Shown: positions 12,618 to 26,384, numbered from the stretch's first letter. The stretch is 64,000 nucleotides of DNA from Thinopyrum elongatum (GCA_011799875.1 CM022302.1:180288942-180352941); one strand, 5' to 3'. Made by a program: numbers and translations. The notes: generated by a model from the sequence alone, not told the origin.

Positions 12618-15600
12618 TGTGACGCCCCCGGCTCAATCATGCACTAATCATACATGCAAATGCACACGATCAAGCCTAAGGACTCATGGGAAGATATCAC
12701 AACACAACTCTAAAACATAAATAAAGTCATACAAGCTTTATATTACAAGCCAGGGCCTCAAGGGCTCGAATACATAGCTCGATGGCATACAAGCGTCAGC
12801 GGAAGCATCAGATATCTGAGTACAGATATTAAAAGAGAAACAGAAAGGCATTTAGAAAGGCGGGGCAAAATAAAACACTACGATCGAAAGGCGCAGGCCT
12901 CCTGCCTGGGACCCTCCGAACCTACTCCTGGTCGACGGCAAGTTCGAAGCAGTAACCACCCTCGGGGTAGTAGTAGTAGTCGATCGTCGGCGGGGTAGCT
13001 GTCTCAGTGGCTCCATCATCTGGTCACGACAAACTGATATGGGGGAAAAGAAAGCAAAGCAACCGTGAGTACTCAGAAGTACTCAGCAAGCAAGGATCTA
13101 CACTACATATGCAACATTATCAAAGGAAGGCTGTATATGTGGACTGGGCTGCAGAAATGCCAGAATAGAGAGAAGGCATAGTCCTATCGAAGACTAGCAT
13201 CTTCAGAGGTCTTGCAGCATTAGAAGAGTGTAGATTAGTACAATATAAAGTAGTAGTAATGTTATCAACCTCACCCAGAGATCCTTTCTCGACTTCCTGC
13301 GAGAAAGCAATCCCAGAGCCATACAGTCATCAACCTCGTCTGGAGATCCCTTCTCGACTCCCTACGAGAAGCAATCCCAGAGCCATAGTATCCAATTATA
13401 GTTGTATCGATCGGGATACAACTCCGAGTGTCCGTTACCAAGGACCCGGCTATGCATAGATTAGTTCTCCCCTGCAGGGGTGCACCAACTTACCCACCAC
13501 GCTCGCTTAACTCCGACCGGACACACTTTTCCGGGTCATGCCTGGCCTCGGCCAAACGACACACCACAGCCCTACCTAAAGCTCAGTAGAGAGGTCCCCG
13601 TCGGTCTACATCCTAAGCACTCAGGGGTCTTGGGCCATCGCCCTGTGCACTCCGGGTCGTTGTGTGCAGGGTGGATACCAGCACCGCCTCAGATGGTCGG
13701 TACGATCCGACCGTGCCACATTGCTGAACTGGACGTCTGACAAAACTTTCGGCTGATGCCATGATGCGGAGTACCCATATTTCTTCCCGCGTGATGGTTA
13801 GTGCTATCGGGCCAGAGGCCCACTCGAATCAAATATCCAAATAGTTAGTACCTTGGGGGTGCGGTAACGAGCAGAGACTCACGATCGATGTGACCCCGTC
13901 GTCCCATCTCGAGGACTTGCGGCAAGGGCCAAGAATGCCCGGCCACGCCTCGTATTCTCACTCGGGCACCATCCAGGTCAACCCGTCTTCATATCACACG
14001 TGGGTACCCCTCAGGGTCGACCCGCATTTCCAAGTAACAATAGTACAGTCCAAGTATCCGTGTGTCCATAACATCAGGGGAATCCGAGGTATCACCCTCG
14101 TTGGATTCCTACTCGATGTATCCGTCAAGGTGAACTCGGAGGAATCACCCTCGCTGGGTTCACACTTGAGGTGTGTACGATGGCATCATTATCGGAAGTG
14201 GTGAAGGAGGAATCACCCTCGATGACCGCGACCGATTAGCTACTCTACAGAGTTAACATCAGAAGTGCTACACAAGGTATCACCCTCGGCACTCGATAGT
14301 AACGCTGCAGTGTCGTTACAACTAAGGGGGTGATGTGCGGTGCCGGGGCCTGGTCTTCGATCCCGTTGATCGGGTCTTCTGATAATCCAGCGGGGCAGTC
14401 GGGACAAGTGGGGGGTCACTGATAGGTCTCTACCCAGCCTATACTAAGTAGTTTAGGATAAGCAGGTAAGGTATGAATAGCAGGTTACAATAAACAGGCT
14501 ATGCATCAGAATAGGTAAAGCAATAGCATCAACAATTCTAATGCAAGCATGAGAGAGAAAGGATAGACGATATCGGTATGCTCAAAAGGGGGGTGCTTGC
14601 CTGGTTGCTCGGCGGCAAGGGCAAGGTCGTCAACGGTGGCGTTGGGCTCCTGAGCTGCGTCGGTCTCGGGGACGACGTTGGTGTCGGGGTCTACCGAGAG
14701 AGAAGAGGGGGAAGAAACAGTAAATATAAAGCAAACAAGAGCATGACATGACAATACGCAGAGCTAGAAGTGTTCTGACGTACGGTTGCAAGTTACCGAG
14801 GAAGGGGGAATCCATCCGGGAATGTTTTCCCGGTTCCGGACATTTGTCAGACAGATGACCGGAGGGGAACGGTTCCATGTTCAGATAGTTGGGAACGTGT
14901 GACGGACGAACGGACAGCGTATTCGGATTTGTCTTGAAATTCTGAGCAACTTTCATGTACAAAGTTTTTCGATCTGAGCTACAGATTATTTTATATGATT
15001 TTTCAAAGTTTTATTGATTTTCTGGAATTATTTAATTAATTAAATCAGAATTATCCAAAGCAGTGTTTGCTGACATCATCATGACGTCAGCATGACATTA
15101 GTTGTCTGTTAAGATTAATTAGGGTTTAATTAGACTAATGATAGATTAATTAGACTAACTAATTAATTAGTTTTAACTAAACAGAATTAATTAGATTAAT
15201 TATTTATTTATATTATTCCTTTTAATTCTTTTTTTTTCTTTTTTAAAATGTGGCTTGGGCCCTGTTTGTCATAGGGTCAGGGCGGACACGTCCGGGCCGC
15301 GCCTGTTCGGGCGCCGGACACGTCCGGTGTCCCAAATGCGAGCGTGCGCGCGCGGGCACAGGCGACGGCGAGCGGTCGAGGCGAGGCCAGGGGAGGGCGT
15401 GGCGAGGCGGGGCACGGCCGAGGAGGCGAGGCGGCGCCGGCGGCGACTGAGGCGAGCGCGTGCGGGTGCGGTGGCGCGAGCGGCGGCGGCAACAGGCGGG
15501 GGACGAGTCGGGCGAGCGGGAGGCGTGCGTGCGCGGGTGAGCACGGCAGGGGCAAGGCCGCGGCGAGCGCGAGCGGGCGGAGCAACGGCAGCAGCGGTGA

Positions 15601-16573
15601 GGCGCGCGGGCGAGGAGAGGCGCAGGCGAGCGCGGCACACGACAGGAGGCCGAGGGCGGCTCGGGCTGTGGGCGAGCGAGGCGGGAGGGCGGGGCGCTTG
15701 GGACGACGACGAGGGAGCGCGCGCGGCAGAGAGAGGGGGGTGGGGGGCAGAGGGGAGGCGCGACTGGCGTGGCGGCTCACCGCGACGCTGTAGGGGGGTG
15801 GCAGTGGGCTCGAGGAGGAGCCGGGGACGTCCGGCGACGGGGCGGCGAGGTCCTCCGGCGTCGGGGAGGCTTCGAACGACAGCGAGGTCCGGCAGCGGCG
15901 GGGGTGTTCCCTCCTCGATCCAGATGGGAGGAGGGAGAGAGCGAGAAGAGAGAGTGGGGAGGGGATCGTGGGGTGTGGGGGGGGGTAGTGGGCTAGGGTT
16001 CCAGGGGGTGGGGGATAAGCCAGGGGGTGAGGGGGCCGGCTGGGCTGGCCTGGCGGCCTGGTGGCCAGCTGGGCCAGTCGGCCCAGTGCGAGGGGAACCT
16101 TTTCCATTTTCTTTTTTTATTTCTTTTTTATTTTCCTTTTGTTTTTCTGTTTTGCAAAATGTGTGGCACCAAAATGAATTTTGTAAAATATATGACCTGG
16201 TCCATAAATCACAGTGCAACATACCCTATCACCAAATATTAGCTTGGGGTATTTATCATTTCATATTTATATTATATTAATTAATAGGTTATTAAATATT
16301 GTTTTCAGCCATTGTTTGAGGATGTTTAAGTCACTTATCCAATTCCAATGAGGTTGGTTTCAATTTTAGAATTGTCTCTGATTTACTTGCTATCTAATGA
16401 ACAAATTAGTTTCTGGGTTTGGACAACTTTTATTTTCACTTTTAGTTGAAATTTCTATTTGAATTTGAATTTGAAATGAGATATGTTCCAAATGATGTTT
16501 AAGCACTGATGATCATGATGACATGGCATAATCAAAAGGGTGATCACTGTAGCTTCATACATGGGGTGTTACA
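12618..16573 (-). repeat. Gypsy LTR B (middle LTR, shared by both copies)
   Basis: It is 3956 bp, the same length as LTR A, with the same TG...CA ends. The left neighbour is the primer site and leader of copy A; the right neighbour is the purine tract of copy B. It therefore serves as 5' LTR for A and 3' LTR for B, and no target duplication flanks it. Confidence 0.93.
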
Positions 16574-16585
16574 AATCTCCTCCAC
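16574..16585 (-). promoter_or_regulatory. Polypurine tract, copy B
   Basis: GTGGAGGAGATT on the element strand directly precedes the LTR B start, identical to copy A. Confidence 0.85.
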
Positions 16586-16609
16586 TAACAAGAATTCTCG
16601 TCCCGAGAA

Positions 16610-19600
16610 TTAAGAGGTAGAAGGAAAAAGTTCGGGGTATTCCGCGCGAAGATTATCCTCGCGTTCCCAAGTGGCCTCATCTTCAGTATGATTTGACCAC
16701 TGCACTTTGAGTAACTTGGTAACCTTCTGACGGGTCCGACGTTCAGCTTCATCGAGAATGCGGATCGGATGCTCCTTATAAGATAGGTCATCTTGCAATT
16801 CGAGCACCTCGTGATCCACTGCTCGGTGTGGAGATTCCTTGAAGCATTTACGAAGTTGCGACACATGGAATACGTCGTGGATATGAGAGAATTGCGGCGG
16901 CAACTCCAATTTATACGCCACCTGACCACGTCTTGCAACAATGCGGAAAGGACCAATGTAGCGTGGAGCTAGCTTGCCCTTGATTCCGAAGCGGTGAGTG
17001 CCCGTCATAGGAGTGACACGGAGATAAGCTTGATCACCAGGTTGATAAGTCAAACCCCATCGTTTGCGATCATAGTTGCTCTTCTGGCGGTCCTGAGCCG
17101 CCTTGAGATTTTCTCGAATGATACGGACTTGTTCTTCGGCGTGTTGGATAATATCCGGACCCACGAGCGGTCGTTCCCCAGTTTCTGACCAATTCAGAGG
17201 GGTTCGACACTTACGTCCATATAGAACTTCGAAGGGAGCCATTTTCAAGCTAGCTTGATAGCTGTTGTTATAAGAGAACTCGGCATGAGGGAGAGATTCT
17301 TCCCACTTCTTACCGAACGACATGACACAGGCTCGCAGCATGTCTTCAAGAACCTGATTGACTCGCTCGACTTGGCCTTGGGATTGAGGGTGATAAGCTG
17401 AACTCCAGGTAATATGAGTTCCCATAGCTTCTTGGAAACTTTCCCAGAACTTTGAGGTGAATACACCGCCACGGTCCGAACTAATCTCTTTCGGTATGCC
17501 ATGGAGTGAAACAATTCTGGAGATATATAACTCTGTTAACTGACTAGCAGTGATAGTCTCCTTGACAGGCAGAAAGTGTGCAACTTTAGAAAGTTGGTCG
17601 ACGACGACAAGAATAGCATCATGACCCTTCTGTGACCTGGGAAGTCCTGTAATGAAATCCATCTGAACCTTATCCCATTTCCATAGAGGAATAGGAAGTG
17701 GTTGCAGAATTCCAGCAGGCTTCTGATGTTCTGCTTTAACGCGACGACACACATCACATTCAGCAACATATCGAGCAATATCCTGCTTCATTTTAGACCA
17801 CCAGTACCTTTGACGAAGATCACGATACATCTTGGTGCTACCCGGATGAATAGACAGCGGGGTATCATGTGCCTCCTTCATGTCTTTGTCAGTCATAAGC
17901 TCGAAGCGAGGTACCACAATGTGGTTTCTGAAATACACGGTTCCATCTTCAGACAGTGAGAAATCCCTGTACTTTTCAAGGTGAAGATTTTTCTTCATCA
18001 GATCAACTTCAGCATCTTTAGCTTGCGCATTCTTAACAACTTTCTCAAGATCTGGTTGTATCACAAGGTTATTAAGAGAACCCTGTGGAACAATACGCAG
18101 ATTCAGCTTGCACAGTTCTTCAAAAAGACGAGGTTGAGCTCGCCTAACCATGAGGTTGTCGCAATAGGACTTGTGGCTTAAGGCATCAGCCATCACGTTA
18201 GCCTTGCCAGGGGTATAAGAAATACCCAAATCATAGTCCGCAATGGCCTCCATCCATCTTTGCTAACGGAGGTTTAGATATGGCTGAGTGAACAAATACT
18301 TCAGACTTTTATGATCCGTGTATATCTCGCAACGATTACCGAGAAGGTAATGTCGCCACAACTGCAATGCATAGATCACAGCAGCTAGCTCTAGATCATG
18401 TACCGGATATTTCTCTTCATGCGGGCGCAACTGACGAGAGCCGTAAGCAATCACCTTACGCTCTTGCATTAGGACACAGCCTAATCCTTCACGGGATGCG
18501 TCACAATAAATCACAAAATCTTTGCGGGAATCTGGAGGAGCAAGTACTGGGGCAGATGTTAGCTTGTCTTTGAGTGTTTGAAAACTTTCCTGACATTTGT
18601 CTGTCCATTCAAACTTAACGCCTTTATGAAGCAAATCAGTCAAAGGCTTAGCGATCTTGGAAAAGTTCTCGACAAATCGATGGCAATAGCTTGCAAGGCC
18701 AAGAAAACTTCTCACTTGCTTTACGTTCTTCGGAGGAGTCCAGTCCAGAATAGCCTGAACTCGTTCTGGGTTAACAGCAATTCCATCCTTGGAAATCACA
18801 TGACCAAGGTAGGTTACTTCAGAAAGCCAAAATTCACATTTGGAGTATTTGGCACACAACTGGTGTTCTCGGAGCCTTTCCAGTACAAGACGGAGGTGCT
18901 CAGCATGTTCTTCTTTATTCTTTGAATAGACCAGAATATCATCTAGATATACCACGATGAACTTGTCGAGGTAATCCATGAAGATGTAATTCATCAGACG
19001 GGAGAATGTGGCTGGAGCATTTGTTAAACCAAATGACATTACAGTGTACTCATAAGAACCATAGCGAGTAACAAATGCAGTCTTCGGAATATCCTCTTCA
19101 CGAACACGGATCTGGTGATAACCCAACCTCAAGTCGAGTTTAGAGAATACTGAGGAACCGGCAAGTTGATCATACAAATCATTGATCCGAGGAAGTGGAT
19201 ATTTGTTCTGGATTGTGGCTTGGTTAATGGGCCGATAATCCTGAACCAATCGGTTAGTTCCATCCTTCTTCTTAACGAAGAGTGAAGGTGCTCCCCAAGC
19301 AGAGGAACTGGGGTGGATGAAACCCTTCTTAAGTGACGTGTCGATTTCCTCCTTAAGTTCAAGAAGGTGGTGTGGAGGCATTTTATAAGGACGCTTCGCA
19401 ATAGGAGTAGTGCCTGGTTTCAAGTCAATGACAAACTCGACAGCTCTAGCAGGGGGTATTCCTAGAAGTTCTTCTGGAAAGACATCTTGAAAATCACGAA
19501 CAACTGGAACGTTCTCAATGCCTTCAAGAGGTGAAGCATTCAATGCATTCAGAACATATATCTGGCTCTCAGCATCATGAGCTATTCGGGCTGAGTATTT

Positions 19601-20941
19601 GACTGTCTGGCCAGAAGGGTGAGTGAGCTGGACTGTCTTAGTAGCGCAATCAATCAAAGCATTATGGGCTGTCAACCAGTCCATACCGAGAATAATGTCT
19701 GTGTCGTAAGGTCCAAGTACAATGAGAGAAACCGCAAAAAGTAGACCTCCAATCTCGATGTGGTTGTGAGGGCTTAGCATTGTGGTTTGCCACTTGGATC
19801 TCGGGGACTGAACCATTAGAGGAGTGGGTAATTCTTCCAAGTATAACTCATGTGACTGAGCAAATTGTTGGGACACAAAAGCATGCGATGCTCCGGAATC
19901 AAAGAGAACAGAGGCTGGTACTGAATTCACAGAGAGTGTTGCCAGCACGATAGTCGGTTCCTTCTGAGCCTTTTCAGCATTGACGTGATTAGCATGGCCA
20001 AGTACAACAGCAGACGGTATGATATTACGGTTTCTGAATCGGCGGTTTCGACAACTCTTCTTATGACCACTAGGAGGACGTGGCGCAACTTGAGGAGAAG
20101 CCATAGCATCAGGCGGTCCATCATGAACCGTTAGCTGTCTTGGTGGTGAAGGAAGACGAGGTGCAACATATGACGGCCTTGGTGTTGGAGCAGGTCGGTG
20201 GTAAACATTGTGAGGAATCCAGACTTGACGTTTCTGAACAGACTGACTCGAAGATGGACCAACATCTCGGGTACGCTTGAGCAACTCCTGGCATTTAGTC
20301 AGAGCTGTTTCAACTTGGAAAGATTTGCTGACAAGCGTTGCGAAGTCTGTGCAATCATGGACAGCAAGTGCAAGGTTTATATCAGTGCGCAGTCCTTCAC
20401 GGAATTTCTCCTGCTTGCGTGCGTCGGGGCAGACGTCATCTTCAGCATAGCGGGACAATTCAAGGAATTTCCTCTGATATTCATCCACAGTCATTATTCC
20501 CTGGGTGATTGTGCAGAACTCCTGCTTCTTCTAGTCGATCAGACCTTGAGGAATGTACCATGCACGAAAAGCTGACTGAAATTCCTGCCAAGTGGTTACT
20601 GTTTCAGCAGGCAACATACCCTTGTGGCTTTCCCACCATTGAGCAGTTGATCCCCTCAGGTGATACGTCGCATAGGTGGCGTAACTGTCAGGGATAACAT
20701 TGGCCGACTTCATCTGGAAGGCAATGTCACGGAGCCAATCATCAGCATCCATTGGATCAGTCGAGCTGCGAAAAGTGGACGGATTGAGGCGCACGAATTT
20801 CGGCAGAGTTATTGGTGTAGGCTGTTAATGAGCATTCTGGTTTGGGAACTGAGCCAATATCCCGGTCTTAACCTGACGGTTCAGTTCAAACTTCTGCATC
20901 ATTTCGGCAATATAGGGTGGAGGTGGAGGATCGTCAGCCAT
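16610..20941 (-). pseudogene. Gypsy gag-pol polyprotein, copy B (decayed)
   Basis: The domain order matches copy A. The integrase and chromodomain-like part (16610..18253) is one open frame of 547 codons: an HHCC zinc motif, an integrase core with MDFITG, SSDRGG and QVERVNQVLED as candidate acidic positions, LAPRYIGPF, and a tail ending YPELFPSTS. Gag C-terminus, protease (LFDSGAS) and RT/RNase H ([10 protein letters not shown]) form a second open stretch. Stops are TAG at 18263..18265, shared with copy A; TAG at 20531..20533 where A has CAG; and TAA at 20825..20827 where A has CAA. Gag should start at the ATG ending at 20941. This copy is better preserved than A in RT and integrase but is still defective in gag. 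No zinc knuckle is visible. Confidence 0.92.
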
Positions 20942-21538
20942 CCTGCCAAATCAACAGGGGCAGTTTAGTAATAACAACTGCATGTGTATGGAGTTCATGA
21001 TGCAACATGGGAAATGAACAAGAAGGAATTAGGTGCATATTAGTAGTCATTAAAGACATACAGAACGATGCACGGAATTGGACACAAACGGCGGTAGGAG
21101 TTTGGAAATGCACGCGGCTAGACAAACTAGGCGGCGCACAGGCACGCGGTGAGGATTACAACAACGTGACATAGCAAAGGCTACATCCACGTCGGAGAAA
21201 ACTGCTGGAGCGAGGAATCTGCAAGTGACAACACAGGGTGCCCTCGATAAGAGGATCCTGCAAGCAGAACCTGGCCCGAAATCTTGAAGGAAGGGGGAAA
21301 TTTTCAGAACACCGGGTGGATGTGATCACGAGAACCTAATGTTGGAGTTAGTAAAATTTTAACCCGAGTAGAAGAGAGATTAGAGTCCCAGAGTAAAGGT
21401 CGAGGAGTAAAAGATCCTAATACCACCCAATTGGCGACGTGGGCCCGTAAGCCACACAGCCAAGTTAGTAAATTAGTTTTGGACCACTAGACTCAACTTC
21501 GGCCAAGGAGTTGGAAAGGGGGATTCCTATAGGCAGTC

Positions 21539-21551
21539 GGCTCTGATACCA
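21539..21551 (-). promoter_or_regulatory. tRNA-iMet primer binding site, copy B
   Basis: The element strand reads TGGTATCAGAGCC three bases inside LTR C. This is the canonical plant initiator-methionine tRNA primer site. Confidence 0.9.
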
Positions 21552-21554
21552 ACT

Positions 21555-24500
21555 TGTGACGCCCCCGGCTTAATCATGCACTAATCATACACGCAAATGC
21601 ACACGATCAAGCCTAAGGACGCACGGGAAGATATCACAACACAACTCTAAAACATAAATAAAGTCATACAAGCTTTATATTACAAGCCAGGGCCTCGAGG
21701 GCTCGAATACATAGCTCGATGGCATACAAGCGTCAGCGGAAGCCTCAGATATCTGAGTACAGATATTAAAAGAGAAACAGAAAGGCCTTTAGAAAGGCGG
21801 GGCAAAATAAAACACTACGATCGAAAGGCGCAGGCCTCCTGCCTGGGACCCTCCGAACCTACTCCTGGTCGACGGCAAGTTCGAAGCAGTAACCACCCTC
21901 GGGGTAGTAGTAGTAGTCGATCGTCGGCAGGGTAGCTGTCTCAGTGGCTCCGTCATCTGGTCACGACAAACTGATATGGGGTAAAAGAAAGCAAAGTAAC
22001 CGTGAGTACTCAGAAGTACTCAGCAAGCAAGGATCTACACTACATATGCAACATTATCAAAGGAAGGCTGTATATGTGGACTGGGCTGCAGAAATGCCAG
22101 AATAGAGAGAAGGCCTAGTCCTATCGAAGACTAGCATCTTCAGAGGTCTTGCAGCATTAGAAGAGTGTAGATTAGTACAATATAAAGTAGTAGTAATGTT
22201 ATCAACCTCACCCAGAGATCCTTTCTCGACTTCCTGCGAGAAAGCAATCCCAGAGCCATACAGTCATCAACCTCGTCCGGAGATCCCTTCTCGACTCCCT
22301 ACGAGAAGCTATCCCAGAGCCATAGTATCCAATTATAGTTGTATCGATCGAGATACAACTCCGAGTGTCCGTTACCGAGGATCCGGCTATGCATAGATTA
22401 GTTCTCCCCTGCAGGGGTGCACCAACTTACCCACCACGCTCGCTTAACTCCGACCGGACACACTTTTCTGGGTCATGCCCGGCCTCGGCCAAACGACACA
22501 CCGCAGCCCTACCTAAAGTTCAGCAGAGAGGTCCCCGCCGGTCTACATCCTAAGCACTCAGGGGTCTTGGGCCATCGCCCTGTGCACTCCGGGTCGTTGT
22601 GTGCAGGGTGGATACCAGCACCGCCTCAGATGGTCGGTATGATCCGACCGTGCCACAATGCTGAACTGGACGTCTGACAGAACTTTCGGCTGATGCCATG
22701 ATGCGGAGTACCCATATTTATTCCCGCATGATGGTTAGTGCTATCGGGCCAGAGGCCCACTCGAATCAAATATCCAAATAGTTAGTACCTTGGGGGTGCG
22801 GTAACGAGCAGAGACTCACGATCGATGTGACCCCGTCGTCCCATCTCGAGGACTTGCGGCAAGGGCCAAGAATGCCCGGCCACGCCTCGTATTCTCACTC
22901 GGGCACCATCCAGGTCAACCCGTCTTCATATCACACGCGGGTACCCCTCAGGGTCGACCCGCCTTTCCAAGTAACAATAGTACAGTCCAAGTATCCGTGT
23001 GTCCATAACATCAGGGGAATCCGAGGTATCACCCTCGTTGGATTCCTACTCGATGTATCCGTCAAGGTGAACTCGGAGGAATCACCCTCGCTGGGTTCAC
23101 ACTTGAGGTGTGTACGACGGCGTCGTTATTGGAAGTGGTGAAGGAGGAATCACCCTCGATGACCACGACCGATTAGCTACTCTACAGAGTTAACATCAGA
23201 AGTGCTACACGAGGTATCACCCTTGGCACTCGATAGTAACGCTGCAGTGTCGTTACAACTAAGGGGGTGATGTGCAGTGCCGGGGCCTGGTCTTCGATGC
23301 CGTTGACCGGGTCTTCTGATAATCCAGTGGGGCAGTCGGGACAAGTGGGGGGTCACTGATAGGTCTCTACCCAGCCTATACTAAGCAGTTTAGGATAAGC
23401 AGGTAAGGTATCAATAGCAGGTTACAATAAACAGGCTATGCATCAGAATAGGTAAAGCAGTAGCAGCAGCAATTCTAATGCAAGCATGAGAGAGAAAGAA
23501 TAGGCGATATCAGTATGCTCAAAAGGGGGGTGCTTGCCTGGTTGCTCGGCGGCAAGGGCAAGGTCGTCAACGGTGGCGTCGGGCTCCTGAGCTGCGTCGG
23601 TCTCGGGGACGACGTCGGTGTCGGGGTCTATCGAGAGAGAAGAGGGGGAAGAAACAGTAAATATAAAGCAAACAAGAGCATGACATGACAATACGCAGAG
23701 TTAGGGGTGTTCTGACGTACGGTTGCAAGTTACCGAGGAAGGGGGAATCCATCCGGGAATATTTTCCCGGTTCCGGACATTTGTCAGACAGATGACCAGA
23801 GGGGAACGGTTCCATGTTCGAATAGTTAGGGACATGTGACGGACGAACGGACAGCGTATTCGGATTTATTTTGAAATTCTGAGCAACTTTCATGTACAAA
23901 GTTTTTCGATCTGAACTACGGATTATTTTATATGATTTTTCAAAGTTTTATTGATTTTCTGAAATTATTTAATTAATTAATTCAGAATTATCCGAAATAG
24001 TGTATGCTGACGTCAACATGACATTAGTTGTCTGTTAAGATTAATTAGGGTTTAATTAGACTAATTATCGATTAATTAGACTAACTAATTAATTAGTTTT
24101 AACTAAACAGAATTAATTAAATTAATTATTTATTTTTATTATTCCTTTTAATTCTTTTTTTTCTTTTTTAAAATGTGGCTTGGGCCCCGTTTGTCATAGG
24201 GTCAGGGCGGACACGTCCGGGCCGCGCCTGTTTGGGCGCCGGACACGTCCGGTGTCCCAAATGCGCGCGTGCGCGCGCGGGCACAGGCGACGGCGAGCGG
24301 TCAAGGCGAGGCCAGGGGAGGGGAGGGCGTGGCCAGGCGGGGCACGGTCGAGGAGGCGAGGCGGCGCCGGCGGCGACGGAGGCGAGCGCGTGCGGGTGCG
24401 GTGGCGCGAGTGGCGGCGACAACCGGCGGGGGCCGAGGCGGGCGAGCGGGAGGCGTGCGTGCGCGGGTGAGCACGGCAGGGGCAAGGCCGTGGCGAGGCG

Positions 24501-25466
24501 CGCGGGCGAGGAGAGGCGCAGGCGAGCGCAGCGCGCGAGAGGAGGCCGAGGGCGGCTCGGGCTGCGGGCGAGCGAGGCGGGAGCGCGGGGCGCGCGGGGG
24601 ACGACGGCGGGGGAGGCGCCGCAGACGGCAAGAGCAAAGGTGGGGCGGGACAGAGGGGAGGCGCGACTGGCGTGGCGGCTCACCGCGACGCTGTAGGGGG
24701 GTGGCAGTGGGCTCGGGGAGGAGCCGGGGACGTCCGGCGACGGGGCGGCGAGGTCCTGCGACGTCAGGGCGGCTTCGGGCGAGGGCGAGGTCCGGCGGCG
24801 GCGGGGGCGTTCCCCCCTCGATCCAGATGGGAGGAGGGAGAGAGCGAGAAGAGAGAGTGGGGAGGGGATCGTGGGGTGTGGGGGGGGGGGTATGGGCTAG
24901 GTTCCATTCCAGGGGGTGGAGGGGGGGCCGGCTGGGCTGGCCTGGCGGCCTGGTGGCCAGCTGGGCCAGTCGGCCCAGTGGGAGGGGAACCTTTTCCATT
25001 TTCTTTTTTTTATTTCTTTTTTATTTTCCTTTTGTTTTTCTGTTTTGCAAAATGTGTGGCACCAAAATGAATTTTGTAAAATATATGACCCGGTCCATAA
25101 ATCACAGTGCAACATACCCTATCACCAAAAATTAGCTTGGGGTATTTATCATTTCATATTTATATTATATTAATTAATAGGTTATTAAATATTGTTTTCA
25201 GCCACTGTTTGAGAATGTTTAAGTCACTTATCCAATTCCAATGAGGTTGATTTCAATTTTAGAATTGTCTCTGATTTACTTGCTATCTAATGAACAATTT
25301 AGTTTCTGGGTTTGGACAACTTTTATTTTCACTTTTAGTTTAAATTTCCATTTGAATTTGAATTTGAAATGAGATATGTTCCAAATGATGTTTAAGCACT
25401 GATGATCATGATGACATGGCATAATCAAAAGGGTGATCACTGTAGCTTAATACATGGGGTGTTACA
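21555..25466 (-). repeat. Gypsy LTR C (5' LTR of copy B, outermost right)
   Basis: It is 3912 bp with the same ends as A and B. Relative to A and B it lacks about 34 bp near 24490 and about 15 bp near 24010. AAGTT follows directly at 25467..25471, matching the left flank of LTR A. Confidence 0.93.
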
Positions 25467-25471
25467 AAGTT
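25467..25471. repeat. Target site duplication AAGTT, right copy
   Basis: AAGTT follows the TGTTACA end of LTR C and equals 3618..3622. Confidence 0.9.
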
Positions 25472-25631
25472 GTAATACCTAACACAAACGACATGTATAA
25501 ACAGTGTGCCGTATACAACATATAGTGCCATAAGTAGTTCCCGACCGTTAACTTATCCCCATAGTTTTCCCATTTCCCCCAAATCCCTTGATAGCCTCCA
25601 AGTTCCCTCGCGTGGCGCTGACATTGGGGGA

Positions 25632-26384
25632 ATGCGGACGAGTGGTGCTGATGGTTTCAATGCGGCTGCTCCTGCTCGTATCGCCGCCACGACGGCGGTC
25701 GCCGCCGAGTACTTGCCTAAGGTCATCAGAAGGCAGGTGTACTACGGATCCGAATCGTCCTATCAAGTTCCAATCTATCCCGATCTTTTTTAGCATGTCC
25801 AAAGTAGCTCCTTGATGAATCTGTCCTGAATGACCCCCCCCCCCCCCCCCACCAGGAAAGCGATCTGCCGCCGGATCCGGAGCATGACTCCCGACTCCCG
25901 CAACATGAGTTCGACTCCGAGTTTTGTGCCACCGAGAAGTACCAAAAGCTGAGTTGTGTGCACGGGCACACTCCCGCTCGATGTGTATGCACGGAGGGAT
26001 TCGACATTGGCAGGCGGTTTCTCAGTTACCCCTTAGAGGTTAGTGCTAAGTTCATCATTTTACTTGAGTTAATGCCACCGCTCATCCTGAATACTATTTA
26101 ACATTGGCAGGGATATGAGGCTTGTGCCTTTGTTAACTGGCTGGATGAAGAATGGCATTGACAGGGCTCGGACTGTTATCACCAAGCTCGCAGAAGATAA
26201 CATAAAGCTGAAGAAGAAACTGGCTGATCTGGAATGTACAATCAGTACGATGAAGCAAGAAAGAATTAATCACAGGCAACAGATGAAAGCAAGAGACAAG
26301 AAGGAACTAGCATGTGTAGTTGTGGTTGTCGCATTAGCCATGTTCTATGCGCTGTTTGCAATGATGATTAGGGATTTTGTTTGA
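25632..26384 (+). pseudogene. GRF-type zinc finger / coiled-coil / membrane protein gene of CACTA-1, frameshifted
   Basis: The best-supported exon is 25856..26038. It follows a C-rich tract ending CCACCAG and ends at a GTTAGT donor. Its product contains CVHGHTPARCVCTEGFDIGRR, typical of plant GRF zinc-finger proteins, though FLSYPLE has tyrosine where the family usually has cysteine. The intron 26039..26110 ends GGCAG. Exon 26111..26384 begins GYEACAFVNWLDEEWH, and an extra T at about 26158 then shifts the frame. The shifted frame continues with a charged coiled coil (KLAEDNIKLKKKLADLE) and a C-terminal hydrophobic segment (VVVVVALAMFYALFAMM). A first exon from the ATG at 25632 is only a guess. 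The gene lies on the opposite strand to the transposase, inside the CACTA terminus. Confidence 0.6.

Larger units (their letters stand above)
3623..25466 (-). mobile_element. Ty3/gypsy retrotransposon in tandem array: LTR-internal-LTR-internal-LTR
   Basis: Three near-identical LTRs of 3956, 3956 and 3912 bp alternate with two internal regions of 5039 and 4981 bp. All are in the same orientation (genes on the - strand, so each 5' LTR is on the right). Only the outermost ends carry a target duplication (AAGTT). Both internal regions abut the middle LTR directly, with a tRNA-Met primer site on its left side and a purine tract on its right side. This is the structure expected from unequal recombination between LTRs of one inserted element. 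The integrase is followed by a GPF-type motif and a chromodomain-like tail, which suggests a chromovirus, probably Tekay/Del-like; that lineage call is inference. Confidence 0.93.
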
